Made by a program: the position numbers and the translations under genes
In this document: positions 34,140 through 46,600 of the stretch, piece by piece
How positions within the stretch are numbered: the stretch's first letter is position 1
Layout of the letters: every line of letters begins with the position of its first letter
Assembly (NCBI RefSeq): GCF_050908995.1
Contig: NC_135126.1
Location: 6,138,001-6,202,000 of the forward strand
Length of the DNA: 64,000 nt
Direction: 5' to 3'
From: Andrena cerasifolii
Taxonomy: Eukaryota; Arthropoda; Insecta; Hymenoptera; Andrenidae
The notes under the pieces: generated by a model
The model's database searches: none
What the model was told of the DNA's origin: nothing
What the model saw: only the letters and a program-made list of their open reading frames with translations

Positions 34140-35130
34140 GGGGGTATACCCGTTTGAACGCTCGGAAAATGTGTACATTTTGTGGATTTTTTTACAAGTC
34201 AACGGTTTGATGAAGATTTTCCGTTTTTGTAGTATATTTACATAGTATTATGAACTAGTTAAAAAAAAAGTTTCAGTTAAAAAACTATTGTTTTTCGGAA
34301 GTTACGGATACATATCCGAAACTCTCTCGATTTTAGACGGATACACGGTGGCCCTGAAAAAAGCTGTATGTCGTGTCCGAAATCAAAAACAGTAAAAAAT
34401 TGTTATAAAATATGTTAATAGCTATCGATCTGCGGCGCCGATTTTGAAAGTTTTGGAAAATGAAGAAATGGTGAGGATCAAATCGGAATAAAAAAAAAAT
34501 GAATCGTAGATCGATGTGGAATCTTATAACGATTCTGCATGCAAAGTTGGAAATGAATTGGTTGAACGTAGCGCGTGTTTTTAGGACTACCGTAATGAAA
34601 AATGTACTTACAATTTGTTCCGCTGCAATTGGTCGAGTCGCCACACTGCGCCGCCCCGTGCTACCAGAATTGTTTCACTCAAATGCCTATAACTTCGTCA
34701 ATTTTCCGAATTTTTACATCGGGCTTGTTTTATAATATTTCTAAAACATCAATCTATGAAAGTATGTAAAAAAATAAAATCCGACGTTTGACACTTTCAA
34801 ACGGTTAGGGTAAAGTAGCCGAATATGAGACCCATTTCTTAAAAACATCATAACTCTTGACTAGGAACAGTTTTATTAAAATTCGATACACTTTTTAAAA
34901 GAAGAATATGCATTCTTTAGCAACCTACTGAAAAGTACTATAACAAATATTCGGTTTGTTCTTCATAAAATAAAAACGAAAGTCATTCAAATACGCACAT
35001 AAAAAAAAATTTGTTCCTAATATGAGACCCAGTTTGTTTTTTCCTGAAACTTACTTTTTCTTTCTTTTTTATAAATTCGGCATGTGAGATCTATTTCCTC
35101 CCTACCACGGCTACTTTACCCTATACCCCC
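34140..35130. mobile_element. TTAA-flanked MITE (991 bp), interrupted by a nested element
   Basis: The left end GGGGGTATACCCGTTTGAACG and the right end CTATACCCCC abut TTAA at 34136-34139 and 35131-35134. After removal of the nested element the right end reads as the complement of the left one through the CGTTTGAA segment. TTAA duplication and G-rich ends place it with piggyBac-type MITEs, like the elements at 8876-13350 and 50179-50891. No transposase frame is present. Confidence 0.75.
34808..35121. mobile_element. Nested MITE with TA duplication
   Basis: A 314-bp element with inverted ends GGGTAAAGTAGCCG and CGGCTACTTTACCC is flanked by TA on both sides and sits close to the right terminus of the TTAA element, splitting its TIR. 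The phrase TATGAGACCCA recurs inside at about 34824 and 35020. It is younger than its host element. Confidence 0.75.
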
Positions 35131-35169
35131 TTAAAAGAAATAAGTGCCAGGCGTTTAGAATAATGAATC

Positions 35170-35175
35170 TTTATT
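35170..35175 (-). terminator. Polyadenylation signal of ferritin B
   Basis: AATAAA on the minus strand about 300 nt past the ferritin B stop codon, just outside the TTAA element. This is the nearest clear signal. Confidence 0.4.
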
Positions 35176-35473
35176 ACCATAAAAGTTAGCGCAATACTGC
35201 GCGATACAATGCAACGTTTATCATACGCTAATATATCAGAGGCTACGGATTTAGTTCGAAATTGACATTCTGCAATGCGACTTGTAAATTCTGCCTAGAA
35301 AGTTTCCGATAATTTCACGCCAGATTTATCGATTGTGTTGAAGCAGAAACAGTCTAGGCGCAGTTTTCGTATCGTTTACTGAATTTGTATAATGCAATGT
35401 TTGATTCCTCGCTGGTTTGCATAATCTCTGCACAGAACACTATACTTCTTACCAGTGACAGTAACTCGTTTCT

Positions 35474-36561
35474 TTAATCTCTGAATTCCTTATCGAAAAC
35501 GTAGACACCGAGCCCTTCGCCGACTCTCTGTAAATTCGTCACGTGATCGGCGAGCTCTTTGATAGAGTCCACTTGTTCTTGCAAGTACTCCGTCTCGAGG
35601 AAGTCTAAAAAGTTCGGGTCGCAGTGTGTCGTGGCCAACGCGTGCATCTCCAAGAGGCTCTGAAACACGTGGAAATATTTATAAAATATTTTTATTCGAC
35701 GAAAAAACATTGGCAGTACTGTCCCGGGTGCTCGTATCGCAAATTATTCGATAATAAAATTGAGAAAAAAGGATGTTGGAGGAGCTGGGATTTGAACCCA
35801 GGACTTTCCGCATGCGAAGCGGACACTCTACCACTGAGTTACACCCCCGGTTGGAAGAACGTTTTCTAAGAACCTACTTCTTCGCGCACTGAACTGAACT
35901 GGGAATGCGTCAGAGTGTCTATGTTTCTTAAATTAACAAATGGACTCGAATCAGTAGCGGTGATTAGAACGTGCGCAAGTAACACATCACCAAAGTGAAC
36001 AGACGAGCGTTTTCACGCGCAACAAAAGCATTACCATTGAACACCAACGATTCTCACTACGGAAATAAAATTTCACGCATACGCACCGTATTGACTTTCT
36101 TCTCTAAGTCTAATGCCTCCACCATGGCGTCCTTGGCGCTTAGCCAGTCGTTCTTTGCCGGGCTTTCGATAGCCGTCAGATTGATGCTCCCGCCCCTCTT
36201 GTTCTGATAAGTCATGAACTTCATAGCGTGTTCCCGTTCCTCGTCGGAGGATTCCTTGAAATACTTCTGCAGACCTGGCAGCGCAACGTCACTTCTGTCG
36301 AAATAGTACGCCTGAAAGAGAGCGACAGCGTCAGGCGAGAATTAGGGGAAGGGCGACGGTGAGAGAAGCGCACAATCGTATGTTTATTCGAGAGAAATAT
36401 ATGTTGTAATAGGCAATCGGGAGTATAAAAATAGCCGCAAGGTGATCGATACGTGGACTAACCATAGAGAGGTAGACGTAACTCGCGTACAATTCCAAAT
36501 TGATCTGCTTGTTGAGGGCCAGCTCGCATTCCTCGTGGAAATTCTGCCTGACCAGGCTCAT
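35474..36561 (-). CDS. Ferritin heavy chain B, cytosolic type
   Basis: Exons (minus strand) are 36561-36463, 36311-36087 and 35659-35474, phase 0, giving 169 aa, close to vertebrate cytosolic H-ferritin. Ferroxidase residues are all visible: NLELYASYVYLSM, SDEEREHAMKF, ALDLEKKVNTSL and YLQEQVDSIKEL; VYVFDKEF closes the fold. The start MSLVRQNFHEECELALNKQI has no signal peptide, so I infer storage in the cytosol rather than the secreted insect ferritin. The frame stays open upstream of this ATG (PTAPTTPRYHPDD) without an in-frame ATG that I trust, so an upstream exon could extend it. Exon boundaries sit where those of the neighbouring ferritin A do, which suggests a tandem duplication. Intron 2 contains a same-strand tRNA gene. 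Confidence 0.93.
35777..35848 (-). tRNA. tRNA-Ala (anticodon CGC)
   Basis: On the minus strand the 72-nt sequence starts GGGGGTGTAACTCAGTGG and folds as a cloverleaf. The anticodon stem TCCGC/GCGGA encloses loop TTCGCAT with anticodon CGC, and the T arm is CTGGG-TTCAAAT-CCCAG, which includes a good B box (GGTTCAAATCC). The acceptor stem has one U-U mismatch and one G-U pair. A TTTTTT pol III terminator follows a few bases after the 3' end. It lies in intron 2 of ferritin B on the same strand. Confidence 0.85.
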
Positions 36562-37059
36562 GGTGTCGTCCGGGTGATATCTAGGTGTCGTCGGTGCGGT
36601 AGGTACGTGAGTTTCGGAAGGCACAGGATCACGGGTGACACTGGTCTCGTGATGGTTTGCAACGCATATTAGAGAGACGATAGGCTGACCTGCGCTTTCA
36701 AAACATACTGCACCGAGTATAGATGAACAGGCCTCGAATGCGACGCACGCAAGCGCGGGCCGCGCGCGCCTCTTATCGAAAACGCGACACCGGAATCATG
36801 ACCTTGAACACTAATGAACAATATCGCTGGACCGTGGATTAATGAGTCTTAACGAGTACCTACCTGCGTGCTGGAACTGGCATAATTCGTATTTTCTTTT
36901 CTTTACATGCCACACGAGCTACGTGCGCGAGTACAGGCCATGGTATACAGGATATAATACAATTATATTCCATTCGTTGCGCAGGGGCTAATTGAAACGT
37001 AAATTTGGAGAACGGAGGCTTTAATAGGGGCCATTAATTTGTATGTGTTATACCGTGAT
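36562..37059. other. 5' flank of ferritin B
   Basis: GC-rich near the gene (36,730-36,790) and AT-rich beyond. It should hold the promoter and a 5' UTR exon. No iron-responsive element is convincing; a CAGTGT word near 36,635 lacks the paired upper stem. Confidence 0.35.
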
Positions 37060-37290
37060 CAGTGGCGCAATCAGGTTTTAATGGAGGGTGCCGAGTTGAA
37101 GGGACACAAATATTTTTAATGGAACTTCAATAAAATTCATTAGGCGATTGTAAAAGTTTATTTAAAGAATAAATTCCAATTTTTCTTGCTTTTTACAGCG
37201 CCCTTGAATTACTTCAGTCGTGGTTACATTAATTTACTTTTTCTTTGGGGGGTGCCAGGGCTCCTTGCCCCCCATCTGTGTGCGCCACTG
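37060..37290. mobile_element. MITE with CAGTGGCGCA ends
   Basis: A 231-bp stretch begins CAGTGGCGCAATCAGG and ends with the inverted TGTGTGCGCCACTG. Such ends are typical of hAT-like and related MITEs. Only about 10 bp of the ends match, and I cannot identify a clear 8-bp duplication, so the family is uncertain. Confidence 0.55.
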
Positions 37291-40200
37291 ACCAATAGTA
37301 ATTCAAGTACACTACAAACCAGGGTATTTAACAAAAAATCATTTGAATTGGTCGAGGGTCGATGGAAATAATTAAGGCGATCAAGTATTTTTCTTAATAT
37401 AACAGGAATGTATTTGTAGAAAATGTTCGTCGTATGGTGGTAGATACCCTCCTTAATGAACTCATGTTTTCTGTTGCGTTTCCCGTTTGTTAGACCGAGT
37501 ACTGATGTGGAAAAGGGGGGCGATACACGTCGATAAAGTCTCCGTAACACGTTGAACTGCAACGTGGTATTTGCTTCAAAGATTCGGCAGTCACACTTGG
37601 CTGGGGTATAGGTATCGTTGTTTCATCGACGCTCCGTGGAAGCCCCATCATAGCCGCTGTCACACGCACAAGAGTCTTATGTCTAATCTTGTGCAGTGGC
37701 CAGCAGCTGCACTGGGGTCCATCATCCTTTCACTCTCGTCCTTACGCGATCCTTAGTTCTCCCTCGAACCGTATGCATTCCAGCAGATCGTAGTCTTCGA
37801 GGCAAAAACTCGCACCATAAAATCAGAAGAAATATATAAAGAAGGGAGAAGAAATTTCGTGCGTCCCTTTAGCGAAGAAATCGGTAGCTAATGCTATCGC
37901 TACTTGCGGCATGCAAGCTTCAATTTTCAAAGTATTTAAAAGTATCAAATCGAAAAAAGTATCTGCGAGAGGCCTCACTTTTGTCACGATCGTTAATAGA
38001 GGCGAGAAAGTGGGATACGAACTAGTCAAGTATGTATAGGTGTTTCGCTGCTTGGTCCGACATCGTCTTTCGCCACGTACAAATATGTGATCTATATTCT
38101 TCCGCGTTCACTGTGGGCGGCAGTCTCGCGTTACGCTTCGAACAGTTAAAAAATCATTCCAACCCCCCCACACCCCCGGAAGAGAAATTGACCGGTGTCC
38201 CTTAATTTCCCCGATGGTGCCTCTCCCCCGGAGATTCTTTAACGTTAGTTCACTCGGCTCGATCTCAAAGCACAGTGGTTTACTGGAAATTGTCACGCAA
38301 TGTATTTCCCGCTAGTTATCGCGACGAAGTGACGCGATGCATGCAAATACAGGAAAAGTATGCCCGTTCCAAGATAACCTGTGGGGATCGGACATCTGGT
38401 GGCTCTATAGGTTGGTAGGATAGTTCCACTTGAATACAAAATTCATCGTCTTCGATTTTCCTATCCGTGCATTTCTGCGCTCAACTTACCGCCGTAAGTT
38501 GTACACGCCGAGACTGACTCCTCTTCTATTCACCATCCATCGAAAGGTACACAATGCAGAGCGCGTCGAAAGTGATCGACATCAATTTCGAACGACCGCT
38601 GCAGCGAGTACCGGTGCCGTAATAAAATACCGTACTCTGCAGTGACGTTCTCAGTAATTTCATTTCCCCCGTGTCCACGATCGCGATGGTCTTCTTTCCA
38701 CGGTTCTGGGGCTTCAGAAATTTTAACTTAGACGTTGTTTCTGCTGTATTTCGAAAGCGTTCTCTATAGGCCCGCGGACACCCAGCGGCTCTGTTGGAAA
38801 AATCAAAGAAATCTCTGGCGCGGGTATGTTCACACGAACGCATCTATCGAGGTACACCTTTCGATAAATTCAGGTACATTCCGCCACTCACTCGGTCTTC
38901 TACGATTTATCCACGCGGAATATTCGAATTCGGGGTGTCCCAAGTACGTTCCGCCCCCACTGACCTCTCCTCGGCTACCAACGAGCAAATCGCTGGAACT
39001 TGCAAGTAAATAGCACTTGATCGATGCTCCCTTCGAATAGTGTCTTGTATCACCACGCGATCGAAGCTAGACGCAAGTTAATAAAAAATGATCGCACTTC
39101 TGTCCATGTTCCGAGCACAACTGCCGATACCTTCTTAGTTCACCCTTGGTTATATACTAGAACACCACGTGGTCATTTAATCCATCGACCAATGGCAGGG
39201 TGGCTTTAGGCTGCGCTGGCCAATCAACGGCTCCTTTTAAGGCCACAAGACACGTGTTTCTTGGGAAATAAGGGCACAGGCATTACGAACGAAATCGTAT
39301 TTGCGTTACCGAAGTTGCACGATCGAATAGCAGACGGTATACTTTGCTTGCCTAGCTTTTCTTTTACCCGATTACTTAGCGTTGCAGGTGATATTCGATG
39401 CCACTTTGTGATAACGAATCCCCGAGCATTCTTCGTGCCATGGGATATCATTTCGCTTTTACAACCTCGCCATTTTTCTCGCGATAATAACGTGTTTAAT
39501 ACGTTACGAGACTTCGTTCCTTAAGCCTGCATTCGTCAGCTTGGACGTAGACGTTATGTATTAGAAGAAGCTCAGCTGGTAACAAAGTCAGGAAGAAGCC
39601 TCTGTGTCGTCTTTTTGGCTACCCTTCTGGACCATTCATAACGGAATAACGCACAATGCGGTCCAGCCTCATGCTTTTCGGGACTAGTACGTCATGTTTT
39701 TGTTGGTTATATAAACGTTACCTGGCTCGTTATATAAGTTTACTTCACCTTGTGACCTGGCTATTGCCGTCTGTTGGCAGTGGCTCCCGTTAGTGGTAGT
39801 GTTTAATGATATTGCGAAGAAGTGAATCCTTAAAACGTATCCCACATACATACCGACGCGAAACGGGCGTCCCGGCTAGTTAAATAGCCGGATGCGGCAT
39901 TAGGACGACCTAATTTTTATGCATCGCATCGAACGCCGTCGCGTCGCGCTAAACTCTGGATTTATCGCCCTTCAGAAGCTTCTAATATCCTTCGCTTCTA
40001 TTCCCACTCTAGATTTCATCCAGGCTTCGTTGGTCTCAGTAGCCAGTGCTTTCGAAAATGTCTCTTCGATGTTCTCTGACATCAAGGACGCGAGGTGCCA
40101 TTCTAGCTTCGTTGTTCAAGAATAACGTGCTCTGAAGGTTTTTTAAAGACCACGCGGGGAGAGGTGGGACGTCTAGAAGAGTGTCCGAGGAACATCGATG

Positions 40201-43200
40201 CAAGGTAGAAGCACGAAGGGCTCGAAGCTCTCCGGTGAGATTCAACAGTTAGCTGTATTCGAGAATATTTACTAACGCCCATTGTAAGTTGACCAACGAG
40301 GAGCAGACTGATCCCTGATCATCATCGTTTGGCGATTAATAATCGATTGGTGTAGTCCTCGGCTCGACCCTTCGTTATAATTTGAGACTTGGAAGGGGGA
40401 AGAGCGACGGAGTCGGGTAGTTTTGTCAGCGAAGGAGCTCAGCTGGTAATAAGGGTGGAATGCGAGAAGCGGATGAAGATGAGGAGCCATCGAGCCAACC
40501 TTACGCCCTTGCCGAGTGTTCCCTCTGGCCGAGGAGACAACGTCGACGAGGAGAAAGAGAAAGAGGACAGTGGTGCGACGGGGGGTAACACTAGCCGAGT
40601 AAGCTCTGAACACTTTTCAGGATTCAGGGCTTAGCACCCCCGGATCCTCAGGCTTCACGTCTGCCTGGCCCAACCTGGGACTATTCCACTGACTCCGCCG
40701 ATACTCGCCGTTCCGTTTCTCCTCCCGCGACCACACAACTTCTTTCCTCGCCTCCCAGTCGCCACTGCTTCTTCCCGATTCGTCTCGCTCGATTCGAAGC
40801 ATTCTGGCAGAGATGCTAAGAAAATTCGACGATCATGCACATAAAGACAGAAAAAGGAATCATGCATATTTCTTGGCTCAAGACTTACAAAGCTTGACGT
40901 CCATCTCTTTCGGTCCCCTTCTTCTTCTCCTTCTTCTTCTGGGCAGAAAGGAATGCTTCCCACGACGAGGGTGTAGGTGTGTCGATCATATAGGTACCCA
41001 CCTTAAGTTTATGTCATATTTCATATCGGAATTTTACAATGAAATAAGACAGAAACATAAGACGGCTTTCCTATGGTACATGCTTCCCTCGCTGGAGATC
41101 GTTGCATCCCCCTCTTGCTGACAGAGTGGTTGCAACGAAGGTACGAAGTTGAAGAGTAACCTCGAGATTATTGATCAGATAATGAGAAAGAATGGAATTC
41201 TCTGTCAGTGGAGAAATAATGCTACTGACGCCATTGTACAAAGAATTTGTTATGCGATACAGTGCGCGGCCAACCGACCGCCGCAGTGTCAGATAGGTGT
41301 TACGTGTCAGAAGGGTGGACAGCAGTAAGGATTTCAAACCGAACCCTTCTACGAAGATGTCTGACCTGCTCCTCTGCTTCTGGTCGATACTTTATAACAA
41401 GTTCAATACGTAGGTTTACTATAATTGGCTGTAGACCTCTCTTCGAGTCCTCTATTTTTAAGAAAATTCAGCTGTGCCTATTTTTCGTAAAACGTACCTA
41501 GCCGTTCGGTTTGAATCAGGCGAAATGTCAGGTCAAACGAAATGTTCCAATTGAGGGAACAACGTTTAACCATATCGATCGCAATAATTTTGCGGGCTTG
41601 TTGGAAAAAGGCATGCTTAAGAGAGAGTGGGGATGGTGCATATAGAAACATAGACAGTTGCATACGTACGTACGCGCATGGAGTTGCATAAGAAGCCTTA
41701 AATCTGCTTGAGGTAAACGGGATTAATCTCATCCACCCCACGCGAAGCCTTGTCAATCTCATTGGCGTAGAAAAATAGAGTTCTTCTGTGAATTAAAATA
41801 TTTTTTTTTCGGCGCTAACGAGATTCCGCTCCTCGTTTTTGCGACTTCCAGCTGCTGGGAATATCATAACAGGCGCGGCGTGGCTTTCACTGATTTTTGG
41901 TTAGGAAACCATTCATCATTATTACGTAACGCACGTACGTGTCTGCTACAGCCCTTCGGGTTTCATTTTCTGCGTACGTTTCGGCCTGACGTCTGCTCAA
42001 CGGATGTTAAATGCAACGCGTATTAACTTTCCTTTGGGTTTGCTGTGAAACCTACGACGATCGTGTTACGTGAACGCAATTTATGTTCTAAGAAGTGACT
42101 TTCCGCGAACGCGATGCTTTCCGCGTAAATTCACTTGAGCGAGCGGTAGCAGCTCCACGCGGACAGTGTGTATCCGCAGTTGACATTGGTCATCCCCGGC
42201 CAATCAGTTCAATAAGCAGTGAATGCAGCCAATAATATGTTGCTTCTACTGCGTGACATGGCCACGTAGATCATACGGAAAAGCAACAGATTGAAACGGA
42301 GTATAATTGAAGCTGACTTTCTGTGGGCGGTCCTGTCCTATACTTTCAGAAATCTCGTGCACACATATTTCGTCGCATGGCTCTTCGCAATCGCGAAGTG
42401 AATAAACTCAATGATCATACCAAATCGCATCAACTTTCTAAAAGAATCGCAGAAAATTCATTTGGCGTGCGAGGTGCGATGCATTAGTGGTGGAAGACAG
42501 TGTCTGATCAGACACGAAATTAAGATCTGCGTTGCTGAAATGCTGAAACGTTTGACAGTCATTGCCTTAACTGTTAAATTACGAACGGTTTGAATTATTT
42601 ACAACTGCAATAAAGTACGATTATATGCTGTGTACTAAACTCAATCTTCAGAAACACTGTTTACACCAATAGGCAAAGTCGATTTCCAGCGATTCACACG
42701 TATTCATTCGATAGCTGTTTACTCTAATTAACCACGAGACTGATTTTTGACAATATGTTGCTAAGAGACAGTAAAGAAATGTTCATGGAACACTGAGCCT
42801 GTACGAGCGTCTGCCAAAATAACTCGTCAACTTCTCAAAGTTTCAACTGCTATCTGGCCCGCGCGAGGAATACTACTCGAGTTTGACTTATCAAAATTGT
42901 TGCCGGTTTGTAAAGTATGAAATTTTGGTGGAAAAGCCTTACTGTGAACGATCTTCTTTACTGATTATATAATAGTGCATCTCTAAATTCATATTTTGAT
43001 GAGAACAGTGCATGTTTGATATTACCTACTCTTTTGTAGAACTATTACTAATAAATCTGTTATTCAGAAGTGCATGCAATATCCCTCAAGAAGAGTGCAA
43101 TACTTAAGTGCCGCGTGCGAGCGCATTGCCTGGCAGTAGAATAGTTCCGCGCTCGGTCAGACAACCCTCGCAGAGCGCCAGCTTCGCTCTGCTCTTCGAA

Positions 43201-43600
43201 TAACAGAACCTCCTTCAGCCTCGATGCCAGAGCCTACCGTATTTCCAACTGGTTCTTACCAGCTTTACCTCTCGCCACCAAACCACCTGTTTCCCTTACC
43301 AACCCTTATGCAAGGGTTACCGTTGTACCGTGTTTTTATCGACCTGCCTCGGTACTGCAGTTTGTTGCCTCACTGCTGGCCACTTTCAACCCCTTCGTAT
43401 CTTCTGCCATAAACTATTTACCTCTACATCAGGTTCTCATTCAGGCTTAACGAAATTTCCTCCGAGCTTACTCCCGAACCTTTCAAAGACAAAAGAACAA
43501 TTTCTCTCCTGACTTGCAAGATCAGTCGAATCGAATCTCAAGCGTTTTAAAAAGCTAAAACGTGCCGAAGAATTTATGAGTTTAATTAACGATGCTGAAG
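37291..43600. other. Intergenic region without recognised genes
   Basis: I see only short, unrelated reading frames on both strands, none with a recognisable domain or with codon continuity across plausible splice sites. Small palindromes such as CCGGCTAGTTAAATAGCCGG near 39,872 are present. Untranslated exons or a long non-coding RNA cannot be excluded. Confidence 0.5.
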
Positions 43601-46600
43601 GTATTCTGAAAAAGCGTGAGACGGTATGTTAAACAGCAACGTCGACGACAGTGCTGCGTCAGTGACGTAGGTATTCCATGACGTCAAAGGGAACTGTGAA
43701 GAAAGTAAACTGTATTAGGGTAGTGAACTCGTTCAATGCGAGCCACAAAGAGGGAGGCCCGTCAGCCTTCGGTGTAGAGAAACTGGGGCAAAAAAAGGAG
43801 CGATATACCGAAGGTGGAAGCGAGAAATTTTCGCGCTTGAATCGCAAAGATTCATGACGTCAGGTAAAATGGAACACAATGAAGATTGCGTCGTTTCGGA
43901 GCTACCCTTTCATTAATCGAATATTAATAGCGATGCATACACCGAAATCTGTTATTTCCAAGTCGTTATAAATAGTCTTAGCGTGCAGGCGTATTCTAAA
44001 GGTCAATTAACACGGTGAAATGTGCAGATGCGATAGGTCGTCGGCCCTTTAAAGACCAACTGACGTTCCACTTCAGCTACTCAAAGAATAGAAGCGACTA
44101 TTCTAATGGAAACATACTCGTTCATTACAGAGGGGTTGGGGGTGGAATCAGGCATTCCTACTGGCTGTACCAGGACTCTACCGTGTGTCCCGATGAGACG
44201 ACAAAAGAACGTGCAATCATATTCGTCCCTGTGTTTAGAGCAGAAGTTCTTTACATCGCGGTGGTTGAGGTCGTTCATTGGGGGTGGTTCTATAAATAGC
44301 ATGCCACCTAATATATAGGTATTCGGGTCAGTGGAAGGCAAGCCAAGGGCGGTCTGTTCAAGCTTTTCAACGACGCACAGATTTCCTCTACCCTCGCCCT
44401 CTTCGCGTGACCACTAAATGCACGAAATTACTGGGAAGCTCGCGAGCTTGGAATCGCTGGTACATTCGAGACGCTCGCGGATCGCAGCGATGGCTTCGCG
44501 CTGCAAGAAGATGTGCTGGGAAAGCTATGAAAGTTCTAGCGACTTACCTTTGCGCGGGGCATGAACAATGGAAAATGCAAAGTTGTCGCGAGGGATGCTG
44601 GAGCGATCCTCCCGAATTCAGGGTGACATTGGGAAACGCGGCGCGAGAGATTCGAGGTTTAGTTACCGAACGGAGATGAGGAGCGCGCTGTACCATTTCA
44701 GCGAAAGAACTTAAGGAGACATCTAGAAGATCTCGCGAGCTGACCCAGTTTCTCCCATGGACGCGTATTCCATTGACCCAAGATGGTTGCCAGGCAACAG
44801 CTCACCATGGGCCTTGGACATTTTGGCACATGTGCAACGACTTCAATCCTTAAGCAGACTCTTCACTTCCGCGGTAGCCACACGCGTGAAACACGAGAAA
44901 CTTCTCGATCCGAATCGGCCCGCGCACCTCGTGCTCTGGGAGACGGATCTATCGACCGAGAACCGGGTTTATCGTCGACGAGGCACTGTGACACTGTTCC
45001 TGGCGGATACGCACTGGCTGCGTTCATCAATGATCCGGATCACGTTCCGTGGGACCGGATGCAGCTGCACGTCCTTGAAAGAAGACCGAAAGTGGTTACC
45101 GAAGTCGGAAGTCGCTCGGCAGGATGTGCACTCTCTGTCATCCTCCCGCTCGCTCGCAATCAGCCTGATCTCGTCCCTTTTCCGCTCACCCCCCTTCCTC
45201 CCTCTGTTTCAGATGCGTGTCGTTGCCGCGGCGCTTGGTGGGGAGAGATTGTGAATGACGCAAGTCATGGGAAATCTGGGTCACCGGGTCATGCTACTCC
45301 ATCCCCTGTGAGCTCCTCTTCAATGGGGCTTTATTTATGAAACCCGATGTCGCACAACCAAAGATGTACCTAGGAACAGACTGGCTATACGATCAACGGG
45401 GATCATCGCGGACGGGGTAAGCCGACGTAGATTCACACTGAATTAGTGCCCTATCACTCGCGATACGTTTTCACTCGCGAGACGAAGATGCTGCCGACCG
45501 TGCACCGTATACCGAATTACCATTCCTCTGCCCACGAATCTAAATCACTTCCCTCTGTCAGAGGAGCTTGTGCAACGTCGACAAAGGCGATAGTAACAGC
45601 GTTAAGAGATCGCTCCCCCGGGTAGTGCTAATTATTAGAAACGAGGAAACATTCCTCGAAGTAGATTAGTCTCGCGCAGGGAGAAATCAAGCCAGAAATT
45701 CGGACAAGTGTAATTGATTCGACGTAATATGGAGGAATTTGAACTGCTTTTATCGGGTCCACAGTGGGAAGATCTTTCGGCTAGGAAGATCGATCTAAGA
45801 TGAAATTGCGAGATGGTGGCCGGGCGCGAGTGATTGAGTGGAAGAAGAGGAAGGCCCGGGGGGCGGGCGGAGGGTGGAGAGGGAAGAAATGGTAAAAGAA
45901 GGAATAAGAGGGCGAAGAAGGTGAAACGTACGGCGACCTCTCGGTTCGCACAGCCTTGGGAAACTGGGGCTTTGAACTGTCATGCACCATTTATCGATGC
46001 CTATTGCAGCCAGCATGAGAAGAGTCAGGGGTAGGGGGTACAAGCGCATATAGAGAGTCAGCCCGTATGACGTCAGTGAGGTAGCGGCCAATCCTGTGCC
46101 CGCATTCTACCGACGTCATCACCTCCCCACGAGGTGACGTGCATTCCAAGGAAAAGAGGGGTGCAGAGGGTCGGGGCGCAGGATTGTCGAGGGACAAAGG
46201 GGGTTGTTGGAAGGTGCAGGATGACGAGGATAAGTAGTGCACCATATTTTCATCGAATAAACGAGGCTAAACGGCCGACGTGGAAATTGTTTGTTCTTTT
46301 AACCGTTTCAAATAACGCGCGCTCTTTTCGATGGCTATAGGGGGCTGCTTTGATGCTATTATCACTCTGCACGGTAGCTTTGACACTGGGATTAAATAAG
46401 AAATTCCTGTGGCCCGATGGCCAGCTCATTTGAAGCCCCGAATATTGGACTCTTTAATTTATTGAAACTTCAAGGTCTCTATGGGGCAGTTTAAAGCCAA
46501 TTGGTCTCGTTACTTGGTAATTCGAAAGCGACGCGAATCCTTCGGCTCGCCCCATTTCTTAATATGCAAATCTCGAGAAGTTTACGTGGCGCTATGAAAA

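Noticed and set aside
36620..36650. Possible iron-responsive element (CAGTGT with an unpaired C six bases upstream) before ferritin B
   Set aside because: The five bases on each side of the loop do not pair, although a short lower stem exists. A functional IRE needs a paired upper stem.
44757..45340. Two overlapping plus-strand frames of 165 and 185 codons
   Set aside because: Two frames of similar length in different phases over the same DNA, without recognisable domains, argue for chance openness. No flanking splice evidence.
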